DNA from: VAZQ01 sp963721005 | GTDB taxonomy: Bacteria > Pseudomonadota > Alphaproteobacteria > Rhizobiales > Xanthobacteraceae | Length of the DNA stretch: 64,000 bases | Assembly (NCBI GenBank): GCA_963721005.1 | Contig: CAVRHR010000004.1 | Coordinates: 930,001-994,000 of the forward strand | Direction of reading: 5' to 3' | In this document: one piece after another, positions 45,479-54,170 of the stretch | How the letters are laid out: the number at the start of each line of letters is the position of its first letter | Numbering within the stretch: position 1 is the first letter of the stretch | The notes under the pieces: model-generated | Databases searched by the model: none | The model's input: only the letters and a program-made list of their open reading frames with translations | Told to the model about the DNA's origin: nothing | Made by a program: the position numbers and the translations under genes

Positions 45479-46441
45479 GTGGCCCGACCCGTCATTGCCG
45501 TAACCGACAGCGTCTTTCCCTCGCTCGATCTCGCCATGGCGGCTTTGGCGCGGCTCGAACCCGAGATGCGCATGTCGAAGAGCGCGGCGGCCGACGACAT
45601 CCTGGCGGTGGCGCGCGACGCCGATGCGATCCTGGTCACCTACGCCAAGCTACCGGCCGAGCTGCTGCGGCAGCTGCAGCGCTGCAAGTCGATCGGCCGG
45701 TTCGGTCTGGGTGTCGACAATATCGACATCAAGGCGGCGGCGGAGCTCGGCATCACGGTCAGCTACGTGCCGGACTACTGCATGCATGAAGTGTCTGATC
45801 ACGCCATGGCGCTGTTGCTGGCGCTGGCGCGCAAGATTTCGTTCTCCAACACCCTGGTGCAATCCGGGCGCTGGGAGATGCCGGCGGTGGCGCCGCTGCA
45901 CCGCATCGCCGGGCAGGTGCTGGGCCTGATCGGGTTCGGCAACATTCCGCGCGCGCTCGCCCCCAAGGCCAAGGCCTTCGGGTACCAGGTCATCGCCTGC
46001 GATCCCTATGCGGGGAGCGAGCTGTTTGCCGCCTGCGGGGTCGAGGCCGTGAGCTTCGAGAGCCTGCTGGCGCGCGCCGACGCCATCTCGGTGCATGCGC
46101 CGCTGACGCCGGCGACCCGCGGCCTCATCGATGCCGCCGCTTTTGCCCGGATGAAGAAGGGCGCCGTGATCGTGAACACCGCGCGCGGCCCGCTCATCGA
46201 TGAGCCGGCGCTCATTGCGGCGCTCGACAGCGGGCAGCTCGGCGGCGCCGCCCTCGATGTGGCGGCGACCGAGCCGCTGCCGAAGGATTCGGCCTTGCTC
46301 GGCCGCCCCAACGTCATCCTGACGCCGCATACCGCCTTCTACTCGGTCGAGGCGCTCGAGGAGCTGCAGATCAAATGCGCCGCCGACGTGGCGCGCGTGC
46401 TCAGCGGCCAGCCGCCGGTCTATCCGGTGCGGGCCGGCTGA
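45479..46441 (+). CDS. D-isomer-specific 2-hydroxyacid dehydrogenase, CtBP-like
   Basis: This NAD-dependent cytosolic dehydrogenase has 320 residues. GQVLGLIGFGNIPRALAPKA is the dinucleotide-binding loop; the catalytic set is Arg in VIVNTARGPLIDEPALI, Glu in VAATEPLP and His in ILTPHTAFYS. The N-terminal SKSAAADDILAVARDADAIL and FGLGVDNIDIKAA fit the C-terminal-binding-protein-like branch. It should interconvert a 2-hydroxy and a 2-keto acid. The start is a GTG at 45479 with GGAG 10 bases upstream; the frame is open upstream but overlaps the previous gene. It is in the same series as the M24 and LLM genes. Confidence 0.88.
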   Translation: MARPVIAVTDSVFPSLDLAMAALARLEPEMRMSKSAAADDILAVARDADAILVTYAKLPAELLRQLQRCKSIGRFGLGVDNIDIKAAAELGITVSYVPDYCMHEVSDHAMALLLALARKISFSNTLVQSGRWEMPAVAPLHRIAGQVLGLIGFGNIPRALAPKAKAFGYQVIACDPYAGSELFAACGVEAVSFESLLARADAISVHAPLTPATRGLIDAAAFARMKKGAVIVNTARGPLIDEPALIAALDSGQLGGAALDVAATEPLPKDSALLGRPNVILTPHTAFYSVEALEELQIKCAADVARVLSGQPPVYPVRAG

Positions 46442-46472
46442 CGATCCGCCCTGACGTATTGGAGATCTGAAT

Positions 46473-47561
46473 ATGCAGCTCGGTTTCTTCACCATGCCGA
46501 TCCATCCGCTCGACAAGGAGTGGCGGCAATGCCTGCGCGAGGATCGCGAGGCTTTCATCCTGGCCGATGAGCTCGGCTATGTGGAAGGCTATGTGGGCGA
46601 GCACGCCACCGACCGGGCCGAGAACATCACCTCCTGCGCGGTGTTCATCGGTACCCTGGTCGATGCCACCAAGCGCATCAAGCTCGGCACCGGCACCATC
46701 AACATGCCCAACGCCCATCCGGTGGCCACCGCCTCGCAGCTCGCCATGCTGGATCACCTGCTCGACGGGCGCTTCATCTTCGGCATCAGCCCGGGCGGGC
46801 TGATGTCGGACGCCGAGGCGTTCGGCAATATCGATGCCGACCGCCGCGCCATGTTCCTGGAGGCGATCAACCACGTGCTGGCGATCTGGGCGGGCGAGCC
46901 GCCCTATAACATCAAGGGCAAATTCTGGAACATCGCGATCGAGCGCCAGCTGGTGCCCCATATCGGGCAGGGTTATCTGCCCAAGCCCTTGCAGCGTCCG
47001 CATCCCCCGATCGTGGTCACGGCGGTCGCGCCGTTCTCTGCCGGCATCGCCGAGGCGGCGGCGCGCGGCTGGGACACGATCTCGGCCAATTTCCTGTTGC
47101 CGCAATGGGTCAAGACCCACTGGCCGAAATACGTGGAAGGCTGCATGCGGGTCGGCCGTAAGGCGGATCCGGCCAATTGGCGGGTCGCCAAGAGCATTTT
47201 CGTAGCCGATGACGATGCGACTGCCCGCGCCTATGCGACCGCGCCGGACAGTCCCTATCGGTATTACTACACGCAGCTCCTGACCAAGCTCAAACGCAGC
47301 GGCCGCGCCGAGGTGTTCAAGACCAGCCGCGAGCAGCCCGATGCCGAGCTCACGGTCGATTCGGTGTGCGACAGCGTCGTCATCGCGGGCTCGCCCAACA
47401 AGGTGGTGGACGAGATCCTGGCGTTCCGCGAGCAGGTCGGCGACTTCGGCACCCTGCTTTATGCCGGCAAGGATTGGCTCGACCGCGAGCGCGGCCGCCG
47501 CTCGATGATCCTGATGGCTGAGAAGGTGCTGCCGGCGGTCAACGCCGCGATCGGCGCCTAG
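46473..47561 (+). CDS. Luciferase-like flavin-dependent monooxygenase
   Basis: This TIM-barrel LLM-class enzyme uses reduced FMN or F420 and O2, and has 362 residues. Family features are the opening MQLGFFTMPIHP, GYVEGYVGEHATD, IKLGTGTINMPNAHPV, the GRFIFGISPGGL loop, and ITVVSAP-like PPIVVTAVAPFSAGIA. Related proteins oxidise alkanesulfonates, nitrilotriacetate, or ring carbonyl compounds. In this neighbourhood it may open or oxygenate a ring. It needs a flavin reductase, none of which is nearby. GGAGAT precedes the ATG by 9 bases; it follows the dehydrogenase by 31 bases. Confidence 0.9.
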   Translation: MQLGFFTMPIHPLDKEWRQCLREDREAFILADELGYVEGYVGEHATDRAENITSCAVFIGTLVDATKRIKLGTGTINMPNAHPVATASQLAMLDHLLDGRFIFGISPGGLMSDAEAFGNIDADRRAMFLEAINHVLAIWAGEPPYNIKGKFWNIAIERQLVPHIGQGYLPKPLQRPHPPIVVTAVAPFSAGIAEAAARGWDTISANFLLPQWVKTHWPKYVEGCMRVGRKADPANWRVAKSIFVADDDATARAYATAPDSPYRYYYTQLLTKLKRSGRAEVFKTSREQPDAELTVDSVCDSVVIAGSPNKVVDEILAFREQVGDFGTLLYAGKDWLDRERGRRSMILMAEKVLPAVNAAIGA

Positions 47562-47573
47562 CATTTTCTGTTT

Positions 47574-47620
47574 GTCGCATTTTCGGACGGAAAACCGGAT
47601 TTCACTTTTCCTGAAAATGC
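47574..47620. repeat. Imperfect palindrome, GCATTTTCGGACGGAAA type
   Basis: Second copy of the repeat at 24901-24946: GCATTTTCGGACGGAAAACC continues through CACTTTTCCTGAAAATGC. The ends pair (GCATTTT / AAAATGC). It lies just after the LLM gene and may end its transcript; the Mo-hydroxylase genes start 180 bases later. Confidence 0.65.
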
Positions 47621-47801
47621 TCCAGCAGCCCGCTGGGCGAGCCTGCGGCTCGGTCCTGGCGCTCGCCTTAACCCTGCTCTCGTCCGCTCACGCTGCCGGG
47701 TGCGGCGGATCGCCCGCTCGTCTTGTGAAGCCGCGTCCGGCGTGGTCTAATTTTCCGATAAGGTTCAAGAAAAGCGTAGGCGTCGGGAGGAGCGGGCGAT
47801 C

Positions 47802-48263
47802 ATGGCTGTCTCTCTGCGGGTCAACGGCCGCACGCATGCATTGACGGTCGAGCCGGACACCCCGCTGCTCTATGTGCTGCGCAACGATCTCAAGCTCAAT
47901 GGACCGAAATTCGGTTGCGGCCGCGGCCAGTGCGGCGCCTGCACGGTGATCCTGGACGGTCGCGCGGTGCGCTCCTGCGTCACCTCGGTCAGCGAGGTCC
48001 GCGACGGCGAGGTCGTCACCCTCGAGGGTCTGGGCTCGCGCGACAATCTGCATCCGGTGCAGCGCGCCTTCATCGAGGAGCAGGCGGCCCAGTGCGGCTA
48101 TTGCATGAACGGGATGATCATGCAGGCCAAGGCGTTCCTGGACCAGATCGCCAAGCCTTCCGAGGCGGAAATCAAGGCGGCGATGGCCGCCAATCTCTGC
48201 CGCTGCGGCTCGCATGCCCAGATCGTTCGTGCGGTGCAACGCGTGGCCGCCGCGCGCGCCTGA
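47802..48263 (+). CDS. (2Fe-2S) subunit of a molybdenum hydroxylase, IorA-like
   Basis: The 153-residue small subunit carries two [2Fe-2S] clusters of the xanthine-oxidase family. The plant-ferredoxin-type cluster uses C39, C44, C47 and C59 (GCGRGQCGACTVILDG...C); the second uses C98, C101, C133 and C135 (CGYCMNG...LCRCGSH). It passes electrons from the Mo site of the partner encoded directly downstream (start 12 bases after this stop). The closest described type is isoquinoline 1-oxidoreductase alpha subunit. GGAGG lies about 10 bases before the ATG. Confidence 0.92.
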   Translation: MAVSLRVNGRTHALTVEPDTPLLYVLRNDLKLNGPKFGCGRGQCGACTVILDGRAVRSCVTSVSEVRDGEVVTLEGLGSRDNLHPVQRAFIEEQAAQCGYCMNGMIMQAKAFLDQIAKPSEAEIKAAMAANLCRCGSHAQIVRAVQRVAAARA

Positions 48264-48274
48264 GGGGAAGCCAC

Positions 48275-50518
48275 ATGCCGGTTCGGCCCGCCATCGCCCG
48301 CCGCGACCTGCTCAAGGGGGCCGGCTATCTGCTGGTCGCCTGTTCGCTGTCATCGACGCTGCGCGCCGCCGAGCCGCTGGGACCTTGGCCCAAGACCATT
48401 CCGAACGACCGGATCGATTCATGGCTCGCGGTCAAGCCCGACGGCGGCGTCACCTGCTTCACCGGCCGGGTGGATCTCGGGACCGGCATCCGCACCGCGC
48501 TCGCCCAGATCGTGGCCGACGAGCTGGACGTCGACCTCGATCGCGTCACCATGGTGATGGGCGACACCTCGCGCACGCCCGATCAGGGCACCACCAGCGC
48601 CAGCAACACCATCCAGAAGGAAGCCATCCCGATCCGGCATGCGGCGGCGGATGCGCGGCAGATGCTGATGAAGCTCGCCTCCGACCGGCTCGGGGTCGCG
48701 GTCTCCGACCTGCGGGCGGCGAGCGGCATCATCAGCGCCGGTCGTGCCGGCAAGAGCATCTCCTACGGCGAGCTGATCGGCGACAAGCGGTTCGATCTGC
48801 GGGTGTCCGGCCGCGGCCGCACCAAGAAGCCTTCGGAATATACCGTGGTCGGAAAATCGGTGCCGCGCACCGATATTCCGGCCAAGGCCACCGGCGGCTT
48901 CACCTTCGTGCACGACGTGCGCCGGCCCGGCATGCTGCATGGCCGCGTGATCAGGCCGCCGTCGACCGGCTCGGAGACTGCGGTGGGCGCGAGCCTCCTG
49001 ACGGTCGACATGAGCTCGGTCCGGCACATCCCGGGCATCGTCAAGGTGGTGCGGATCGAGGATTTCCTCGGCGTGGTGGCGGACCGCGAGGAGAATGCGG
49101 TGCGCGCCGCAAGCGAGCTCAAGGCGGAATGGAAGCCGTGGTCGGCGATGCCGGATTTCGCCAAGCTGGAGCCGGTGCTCCGCGAGCATCCGAGCAAGCC
49201 GCGGGTCGTGCGCGAGGAGGGCGATATCCGCTCGGCGCTCGCCAACGCGGCGATCGAGCTGTCGGCCACCTATATCTGGCCCTACCAGCTGCACGCCTCG
49301 ATCGGGCCGTCCTGCGCGGTGGCGGAATTCGCCGACAACAAGCTCACCATCTGGTCGGCGACCCAATCCGTCAGCGCCATCCGGCGCGAGGCTGCCGACC
49401 TGCTGGCGCTGCCCGAGGAGGCGGTGCGGGTGATCCATGTGGCCGGCGCCGGCTGCTACGGCCTCAATTGCGCCGACGACGTCTCGCTCGACGCGGCGCT
49501 GTTGTCGAAGGCGGTCGGCCGCCCGGTCCGGGTGCAGCTGACGCGCGAGCAGGAGCAGGGCTGGGAGCCCAAGGGCGCCGCCCAGCTGATGGACGCGCGC
49601 GGCAGCCTCGACGGCAACGGCCGCATTACCGGCTATTCGTTCACCACCAAGTGCTTCTCCGGCCGCGCCGAGACGCTGGCGCATTATCTGACCGGCGCGA
49701 AGGCGGCGAAGCCGGTGGTGCTCGCGCAGGGCGATCGCAATGCGGTGCCGCCGTATTATGGAATCCCCAACCTGCAGGTCAGCGTGCTCGATCTGGTGCC
49801 GCCGGTGCGAGCGGCGCGCATGCGCGGGGTGGCGAGCCTGCCCAACAGCTTCGCGCATGAATGCTTCATCGACGAGCTGGCGGTTGCGGCTGGTGCCGAT
49901 CCACTGAAATTCCGCCTGGACCGGCTCAACGATCCGCGTGCGGTGGCGGTGCTCACCGCCGCCGCCAAGAAGGCGAATTGGCAGCCACGCGCGCCGCGCA
50001 AGCCTGAGCTCGCCGCCGGCACCATCGCCAAGGGGCGTGGCGTCGCCTATGCGCGCTACACCCACGGCGAATTTCCGGGATACGGCGCCGCCTTCACGGC
50101 CTGGATCGCGGATGTGGAGGTCGAGCCCGGCAGCGGCGCGGTCCGGGTCACCCGGGTAGTGGTGGCGCAGGACGCCGGCCTGATGGTGAACCCGAAAGGC
50201 GTCGAGCTGCAGGTCTACGGCAACGTCATCCAGTCGATCAGCCGCGCCCTGATGGAGGAGGTCCGGTTCGACGCCGGCGGGGTGACCAGCCTCGATTTCA
50301 ACAGCTACCCGATAGCGACCTTTCAGGACGTGCCGGATATCCAAGTGGTGCTCGTCGAGCGCCCCGACGATCCGCCGCTCGGGGTCGGCGAATCCGCCGC
50401 CATCCCGAGCGCCGCCGCCATCGCCAACGCCATCTTCGACGCCGCCGGCGTCCGCATCCGGCAAGTGCCGTTCACCCCGCAGAGGGTCAGGGCAGCGCTC
50501 GCCCCGGTGCGGCGGTGA
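48275..50518 (+). CDS. Molybdopterin-binding hydroxylase large subunit, IorB-like
   Basis: The protein has 747 residues. A twin-arginine-type leader (ARRDLLKGAGYLLVACSLSS) suggests the folded complex is exported to the periplasm. The two Mo-binding halves follow: GRVDLGTGIRTALAQIVADEL near residue 65 and, later, AAQLMDARGSLDGNGRI, ARMRGVASLPNSFAHECFIDEL, VAQDAGLMVNPKGVELQ, and the catalytic Glu in PPLGVGESAAIPSAAAIANA. IorB-type enzymes hydroxylate N-heteroaromatics or aldehydes using water. It is paired with the 2Fe-2S subunit gene 11 bases upstream. A c-type cytochrome subunit, seen in related operons, is not present. Confidence 0.92.
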   Translation: MPVRPAIARRDLLKGAGYLLVACSLSSTLRAAEPLGPWPKTIPNDRIDSWLAVKPDGGVTCFTGRVDLGTGIRTALAQIVADELDVDLDRVTMVMGDTSRTPDQGTTSASNTIQKEAIPIRHAAADARQMLMKLASDRLGVAVSDLRAASGIISAGRAGKSISYGELIGDKRFDLRVSGRGRTKKPSEYTVVGKSVPRTDIPAKATGGFTFVHDVRRPGMLHGRVIRPPSTGSETAVGASLLTVDMSSVRHIPGIVKVVRIEDFLGVVADREENAVRAASELKAEWKPWSAMPDFAKLEPVLREHPSKPRVVREEGDIRSALANAAIELSATYIWPYQLHASIGPSCAVAEFADNKLTIWSATQSVSAIRREAADLLALPEEAVRVIHVAGAGCYGLNCADDVSLDAALLSKAVGRPVRVQLTREQEQGWEPKGAAQLMDARGSLDGNGRITGYSFTTKCFSGRAETLAHYLTGAKAAKPVVLAQGDRNAVPPYYGIPNLQVSVLDLVPPVRAARMRGVASLPNSFAHECFIDELAVAAGADPLKFRLDRLNDPRAVAVLTAAAKKANWQPRAPRKPELAAGTIAKGRGVAYARYTHGEFPGYGAAFTAWIADVEVEPGSGAVRVTRVVVAQDAGLMVNPKGVELQVYGNVIQSISRALMEEVRFDAGGVTSLDFNSYPIATFQDVPDIQVVLVERPDDPPLGVGESAAIPSAAAIANAIFDAAGVRIRQVPFTPQRVRAALAPVRR

Positions 50519-50557
50519 GGGTTGGAGCGTCGTGAGGTAGTCACCGTCCCTCCACAG

Positions 50558-50676
50558 TGTCGTCCCGGCCCATAGCGCGTCGAAGACGCGCGTAAACGCG
50601 CTTGTGGCGCCGGGACCCATATTCCGCAGCCTATCGAGATGACACGGAGTTATGGGTCCCTGTCGCAGGGACGACC
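50558..50676. repeat. Palindromic repeat region, shares core with uvrB insertions
   Basis: At 50571-50603 it carries, inverted, the same 33-bp core (CATAGCGCGTCGAAGACGCG...) that lies twice inside the uvrB coding region. GGGACCCATA and TATGGGTCCC flank it as an outer inverted pair. It separates the convergent IorB-like and cyclase genes. Confidence 0.8.
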
Positions 50677-50719
50677 GCGGTGAATCGGCAACTTGCCAAG
50701 ACGGCCTTCGGCGATCGTC

Positions 50720-51676
50720 TTATTTGATAGCCTGCGGGTTGATCGGCGAGCCGGTGCCGCCGGTGATCACCAACGGCGGCCCGCAGAAGAAGAATTCGTA
50801 AGTCCGGTCGGCAGCGCAATCCTCCGCCAGGTCCTTCAGATAGAACATCTCGCCCATGGTCAGCCCCATGGCGGGGATCACCACCCAGTGCCAGGGCTGG
50901 TTGGCCTCGGGGGTCTCGTTGGGCCGCACTTCGACTCCCCAGGTGTCGGAGCAGATCGCCGCGATCTCCTTCGCGTGGCACCAGTAGCAATTCTCGAATT
51001 TCACGCCCGGCGCGTCGCCGCCCGCAAAGCCGCCCCATTGCTTCTCGGCCAGGCAGCGCTCCATCTGGCCGGTGCGCAGGATCACGAAATCGCCGCGGCA
51101 AATCTCGACGTTCTGCGCTTTGGCGCAGGCGTCGAGATCGTCGTTGGAGATGGGGTGCCCGTCCGGCAGATGAGGCACACCTCTGTGGCGGGCGATGTCG
51201 AGCAGCACGCCGCGCCCGACCATCTTGGCTTTGGCGTGCTCGATGCCGAGCCTGCCCAGGCCATTGCAGTCGACCTCGCGGGCATCGAAGCCGTTGTACA
51301 TCTTCTCCTCATAGAAGATGTGACCGAGCGCGTCCCAGTGGGTGGCGCTTTGCACCGGCATGTTGATGGCGTCGTCGGCGTAGCGGAGATTCGGCACCAC
51401 GTCCTGGCGGCCCGCGACCGCGTCCGTGCCGGTCGCCAGCATGGTGTGGATCGGGTTCCAGCGCCCGCCGAACCGGCCGGTCTGCGGCCCGTTGCGGTCG
51501 AGCGGTATGCCGAGCGCGAACACCTTGCCGGTGCGGATGAGCGAGGCCGCCCGCACGATGTCGGCCGCGGTCACATGGTTGAGCGTGCCGATCTGGTCGT
51601 CGGCGCCCCAGCGGCCCCAGTTCTTGAGCTTGTCGGTGGCTTCGCGGATAGCCTGTTTTCCTACCTTGAGATCCAT
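50720..51676 (-). CDS. Cyclase-family (KynB-like) metal-dependent hydrolase
   Basis: The 318-residue protein belongs to the cyclase family, which includes arylformamidase KynB and isatin hydrolase. Visible features are NWGRWGADDQIGTLNHVT, the metal-binding-type SATHWDALGHIFYEEK (the HWDxxxH pattern), LLDIARHRG, RGDFVILRTGQ, and the C-terminal HWVVIPAMGLTMGEMFYLKDLA. It probably opens an amide or lactam-like bond, which suits a heteroaromatic route. Start at 51676 is placed by family opening and GGGGACCGGG upstream. It is convergent with iorB-like across the repeat and divergent from the shikimate-dehydrogenase-like gene. Confidence 0.88.
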   Translation of the reverse strand: MDLKVGKQAIREATDKLKNWGRWGADDQIGTLNHVTAADIVRAASLIRTGKVFALGIPLDRNGPQTGRFGGRWNPIHTMLATGTDAVAGRQDVVPNLRYADDAINMPVQSATHWDALGHIFYEEKMYNGFDAREVDCNGLGRLGIEHAKAKMVGRGVLLDIARHRGVPHLPDGHPISNDDLDACAKAQNVEICRGDFVILRTGQMERCLAEKQWGGFAGGDAPGVKFENCYWCHAKEIAAICSDTWGVEVRPNETPEANQPWHWVVIPAMGLTMGEMFYLKDLAEDCAADRTYEFFFCGPPLVITGGTGSPINPQAIK

Positions 51677-51828
51677 CGTCCCGGTCCCCTTGGGTTTCTG
51701 GCTTGGTTGTCGCTGCCTCGAGCGCGGCGCCATCCAGATTGTGACGCGCCCCATCGGTCTGGTCCATCCGGCAAACCGAGGGTGCCGGTCGGCTCGCATG
51801 CGCGGCAAAAATTCTCTATGGAGGAAAC

Positions 51829-52668
51829 ATGGATTTCAAAGCCGCCTGCGTGATCGGTTGGCCGGTCGAGCATTCCCGCTCGCCGCTGATCCACGACTAC
51901 TGGATCCGTCAGTTCGGGCTGCAGGCCGCATACCGGCTCGAGGCGGTGCCGCCGGAGCGCTTTGCCGACTTCGTCGGCCATCTGGCCCGACACGGCTATG
52001 TCGGGGCGAACGTGACGGTGCCGCACAAGGAAGCGGCGTTGCAGCTGTCGACCCCCGACGCCCTGGCGGCGGCGGTGGGGGCGGCCAATACCGTGTGGCT
52101 CGATGCCGGCGTGCTGCGCTCGACCAATACCGACGTCGAGGGTTTCGTCGCAAGTCTCGATGCCGGGGTTCCGGGTTGGGCCGGGGAGGCGGAGAGCGCC
52201 GTCGTGCTGGGTGCCGGCGGCGCCGCACGCGCCGTGGTGTCAGGGCTCATCGAGCGCGGCCTGCGTCGGGTCCACGTGGTCAACCGCAGCCCGGATCGGG
52301 CCGTCGCGATGCAGCAACAATTCGGCGACCGGGTGGTGCCGTCCGGTTGGGAGTACCGCAACGATCTGCTGGCGGGTGCCGAATTGCTGGTCAACGCCAC
52401 CACGCTCGGCATGGCCGGGCAGCCGCCGCTCGAGGTCGATCTGGCACCGCTCGCAGCCGGCGCGATCGTGGCCGACATCGTCTATGCCCCGCTGGTGACG
52501 CCGCTCTTGGCGGCGGCCGGCGCGCGCGGGCTGCGAACGGTCGATGGTCTGGGGATGCTGCTGCATCAGGCGGCCGGCGCTTTCGCGCGGTTCTTCGGCA
52601 TGCGCCCGCAGGTGACGGAGGGCTTGCGCACGCTGGTGGAGGCTGATCTGATGCGGCCGCGGCCTTGA
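51829..52668 (+). CDS. aroE: Shikimate dehydrogenase family protein
   Basis: This 279-residue NADP-dependent oxidoreductase reduces 3-dehydroshikimate to shikimate in aromatic amino acid synthesis. Key features are VIGWPVEHSRSPLIHDYW (shikimate-binding Ser pair), YVGANVTVPHKEAAL with the catalytic Lys, NTDVEGF with the catalytic Asp, the nucleotide loop VLGAGGAARAVVSGL, VNRS (NADP-binding Arg), and DGLGMLLHQAAGAF. All catalytic residues are present. The location beside catabolic genes, not with other aro genes, leaves open a quinate/shikimate-like paralogue. GGAGG precedes the ATG by 6 bases. Confidence 0.9.
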   Translation: MDFKAACVIGWPVEHSRSPLIHDYWIRQFGLQAAYRLEAVPPERFADFVGHLARHGYVGANVTVPHKEAALQLSTPDALAAAVGAANTVWLDAGVLRSTNTDVEGFVASLDAGVPGWAGEAESAVVLGAGGAARAVVSGLIERGLRRVHVVNRSPDRAVAMQQQFGDRVVPSGWEYRNDLLAGAELLVNATTLGMAGQPPLEVDLAPLAAGAIVADIVYAPLVTPLLAAAGARGLRTVDGLGMLLHQAAGAFARFFGMRPQVTEGLRTLVEADLMRPRP

Positions 52669-52786
52669 AAAAAACGGCCCTGGAGAGCCTGCGACCGCCC
52701 TATCCTTGACAGGACCGGGAGCGCGTTGTGGGGTCGCTAACTGATCGCCGGAAGCTCTTCATCGGCGACCCTTTCGGGAGGACCAT

Positions 52787-53416
52787 ATGAACAAGATGAC
52801 ACGGCGCACGTTCGGAGCCTCGAGTTTCGCCCTGATGCTCGCCGGATCGGCGAGCTTTGCCCAGCAGCCGCCGCCGGTGCGCGTGCGCGGCACCGTCGAA
52901 GGCGTCGAGGACGACGTCGTCTCGGTCAAGTCGCGCGACGGCGCCGCGCTCAAGCTTAAGCTGAAGGACGGCGCCACGGTGCGGGCGGTCATTCCGGCCA
53001 AGCTCACCGACATCAAGGCCGGCACGGCGGTGGGCATCACCTCCTCGCCGCAGGCCGACGGCAGCCTGTCGGCGATCGAGGTGCACATCTTCCCGGCCGG
53101 GCAGAACGTCAACGCGGTGCACTTCCCCTGGGATCTGGCGCCCAACACGTTCATGACCAACGGGCCGGTGCAGACCTCGGTCGCCGCCGTCGACGGCCAA
53201 GTGCTTACCGTCCAGTACAAGGCCGGCGACAAGGTCGAGGAGAAGCAGATCAAGATAACGCCCAAGACCACCATCGTTGGCTACGAGCCCGCCACCAAGG
53301 CGGATCTCAAGCCCGGCGTGAAGGTGTTCGTTGCCGGTGCCCCGAAGCTGCCCGACGGCTCGCTCGAGGTCGCCAATATCTCCTACGGCAAGGACGGCAC
53401 GACCCCGCCCATGTGA
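52787..53416 (+). CDS. Secreted DUF5666-like beta-domain protein
   Basis: The protein has 209 residues. An N-terminal leader (TRRTFGASSFALMLAGSAS) ending FAQQ suggests Tat or Sec export. The mature part is built of short OB-like strands: VRVRGTVEGVEDDVVSVKSRDG, TDIKAGTAVGITSSPQADGS and EVHIFPAG, a pattern seen in DUF5666-like proteins. It is clearly related to the product of the next gene (same IKAG and AVEVHIF elements, same MTNG phrase). A metal- or ligand-binding periplasmic role is possible but not shown. GGGAGG precedes the ATG. Confidence 0.75.
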   Translation: MNKMTRRTFGASSFALMLAGSASFAQQPPPVRVRGTVEGVEDDVVSVKSRDGAALKLKLKDGATVRAVIPAKLTDIKAGTAVGITSSPQADGSLSAIEVHIFPAGQNVNAVHFPWDLAPNTFMTNGPVQTSVAAVDGQVLTVQYKAGDKVEEKQIKITPKTTIVGYEPATKADLKPGVKVFVAGAPKLPDGSLEVANISYGKDGTTPPM

Positions 53417-53573
53417 GGGGTCCGCAGGAGGCTTCGCTTCTGCTGCGCGCCGTTGTAATCTGACGGCGCGCAAGTCATTTGCGGGCATGTTCGAAGCCCG
53501 TCTTCGCAAGCACGTTTTGGCAAGGCATTTTTTTGGCAACATGTCCTTGAGTCATGTAACCTGGAGGAAACAG

Positions 53574-54170
53574 ATGAGCAGGATCGCAATCTTGGCCGGC
53601 GTCGCCCTGATGGCGGCGGTGTCGTCGGCTTCGGCGCAGCAGCCGCAGCGTCTCAGCGGCACCATCGAGAAGGTCACCGGCAACTCGCTGCTGGTGAAGG
53701 CGAAAGACGGCGAGCAGACCGTGACGCTTGCCGACAAGTCGCTAATCGTGGGCGTCACCAAGGCCTCGATGGCTGACATCAAGGCGGGCTCCTACATCGG
53801 CAGCGGCGCGGTGCCGCAACCCGATGGCACCCAGAAGGCGGTCGAGGTCCACATCTTCGCGGAGTCGCAGCGCGGCACCGGCGACGGGCACCGCGACGGC
53901 TGGCCGGGCGCCCCCAACGGCACCATGACCAACGGCGAGGCCGGCAATCCGGTGACCAGCGTCGACGGCCTGACCCTGATGGTGAAGTACAAGGGCGGCG
54001 AGAAGAAGATTCTGGTCACCCCCAGCACGCCGATCGTGCAGTATCAGGTGAGCGACGCGAGCGCGCTCAAGCCGGGCGCCGCCATCAGCATCAATGCGGC
54101 GACCAAGAAGCCGGATGGCACGTTCGAGACCAACCGCGTCAATGTCGGGCTCAATGGCGTAGTGCCCTGA
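53574..54170 (+). CDS. Secreted DUF5666-like protein, paralogue of upstream gene
   Basis: This 198-residue protein has a signal peptide ending SASAQQ (about residue 23). The fold elements repeat those of its neighbour: LSGTIEKVTGNSLLVKAKDG, ADIKAGSYIGSGAVPQPDG, KAVEVHIFAE, NGTMTNGE, and a C-terminal LKPGAAISINAATKKPDG. It arose by tandem duplication, 157 bases downstream. GGAGG 8 bases before ATG 53574 is the better start; an in-frame ATG at 53541 lacks one. A strong terminator follows at 54199-54224. Unknown function. Confidence 0.75.
   Translation: MSRIAILAGVALMAAVSSASAQQPQRLSGTIEKVTGNSLLVKAKDGEQTVTLADKSLIVGVTKASMADIKAGSYIGSGAVPQPDGTQKAVEVHIFAESQRGTGDGHRDGWPGAPNGTMTNGEAGNPVTSVDGLTLMVKYKGGEKKILVTPSTPIVQYQVSDASALKPGAAISINAATKKPDGTFETNRVNVGLNGVVP

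Noticed and set aside
47572..47844. 90-codon frame between the LLM and Mo-hydroxylase genes
   Set aside because: It runs through a palindromic repeat and into the IorA-like start; no own start signal.
48419..50620. 733-codon minus-strand open frame opposite the IorB-like gene
   Set aside because: Shadow frame from high GC third positions; the plus-strand gene carries all the family motifs.
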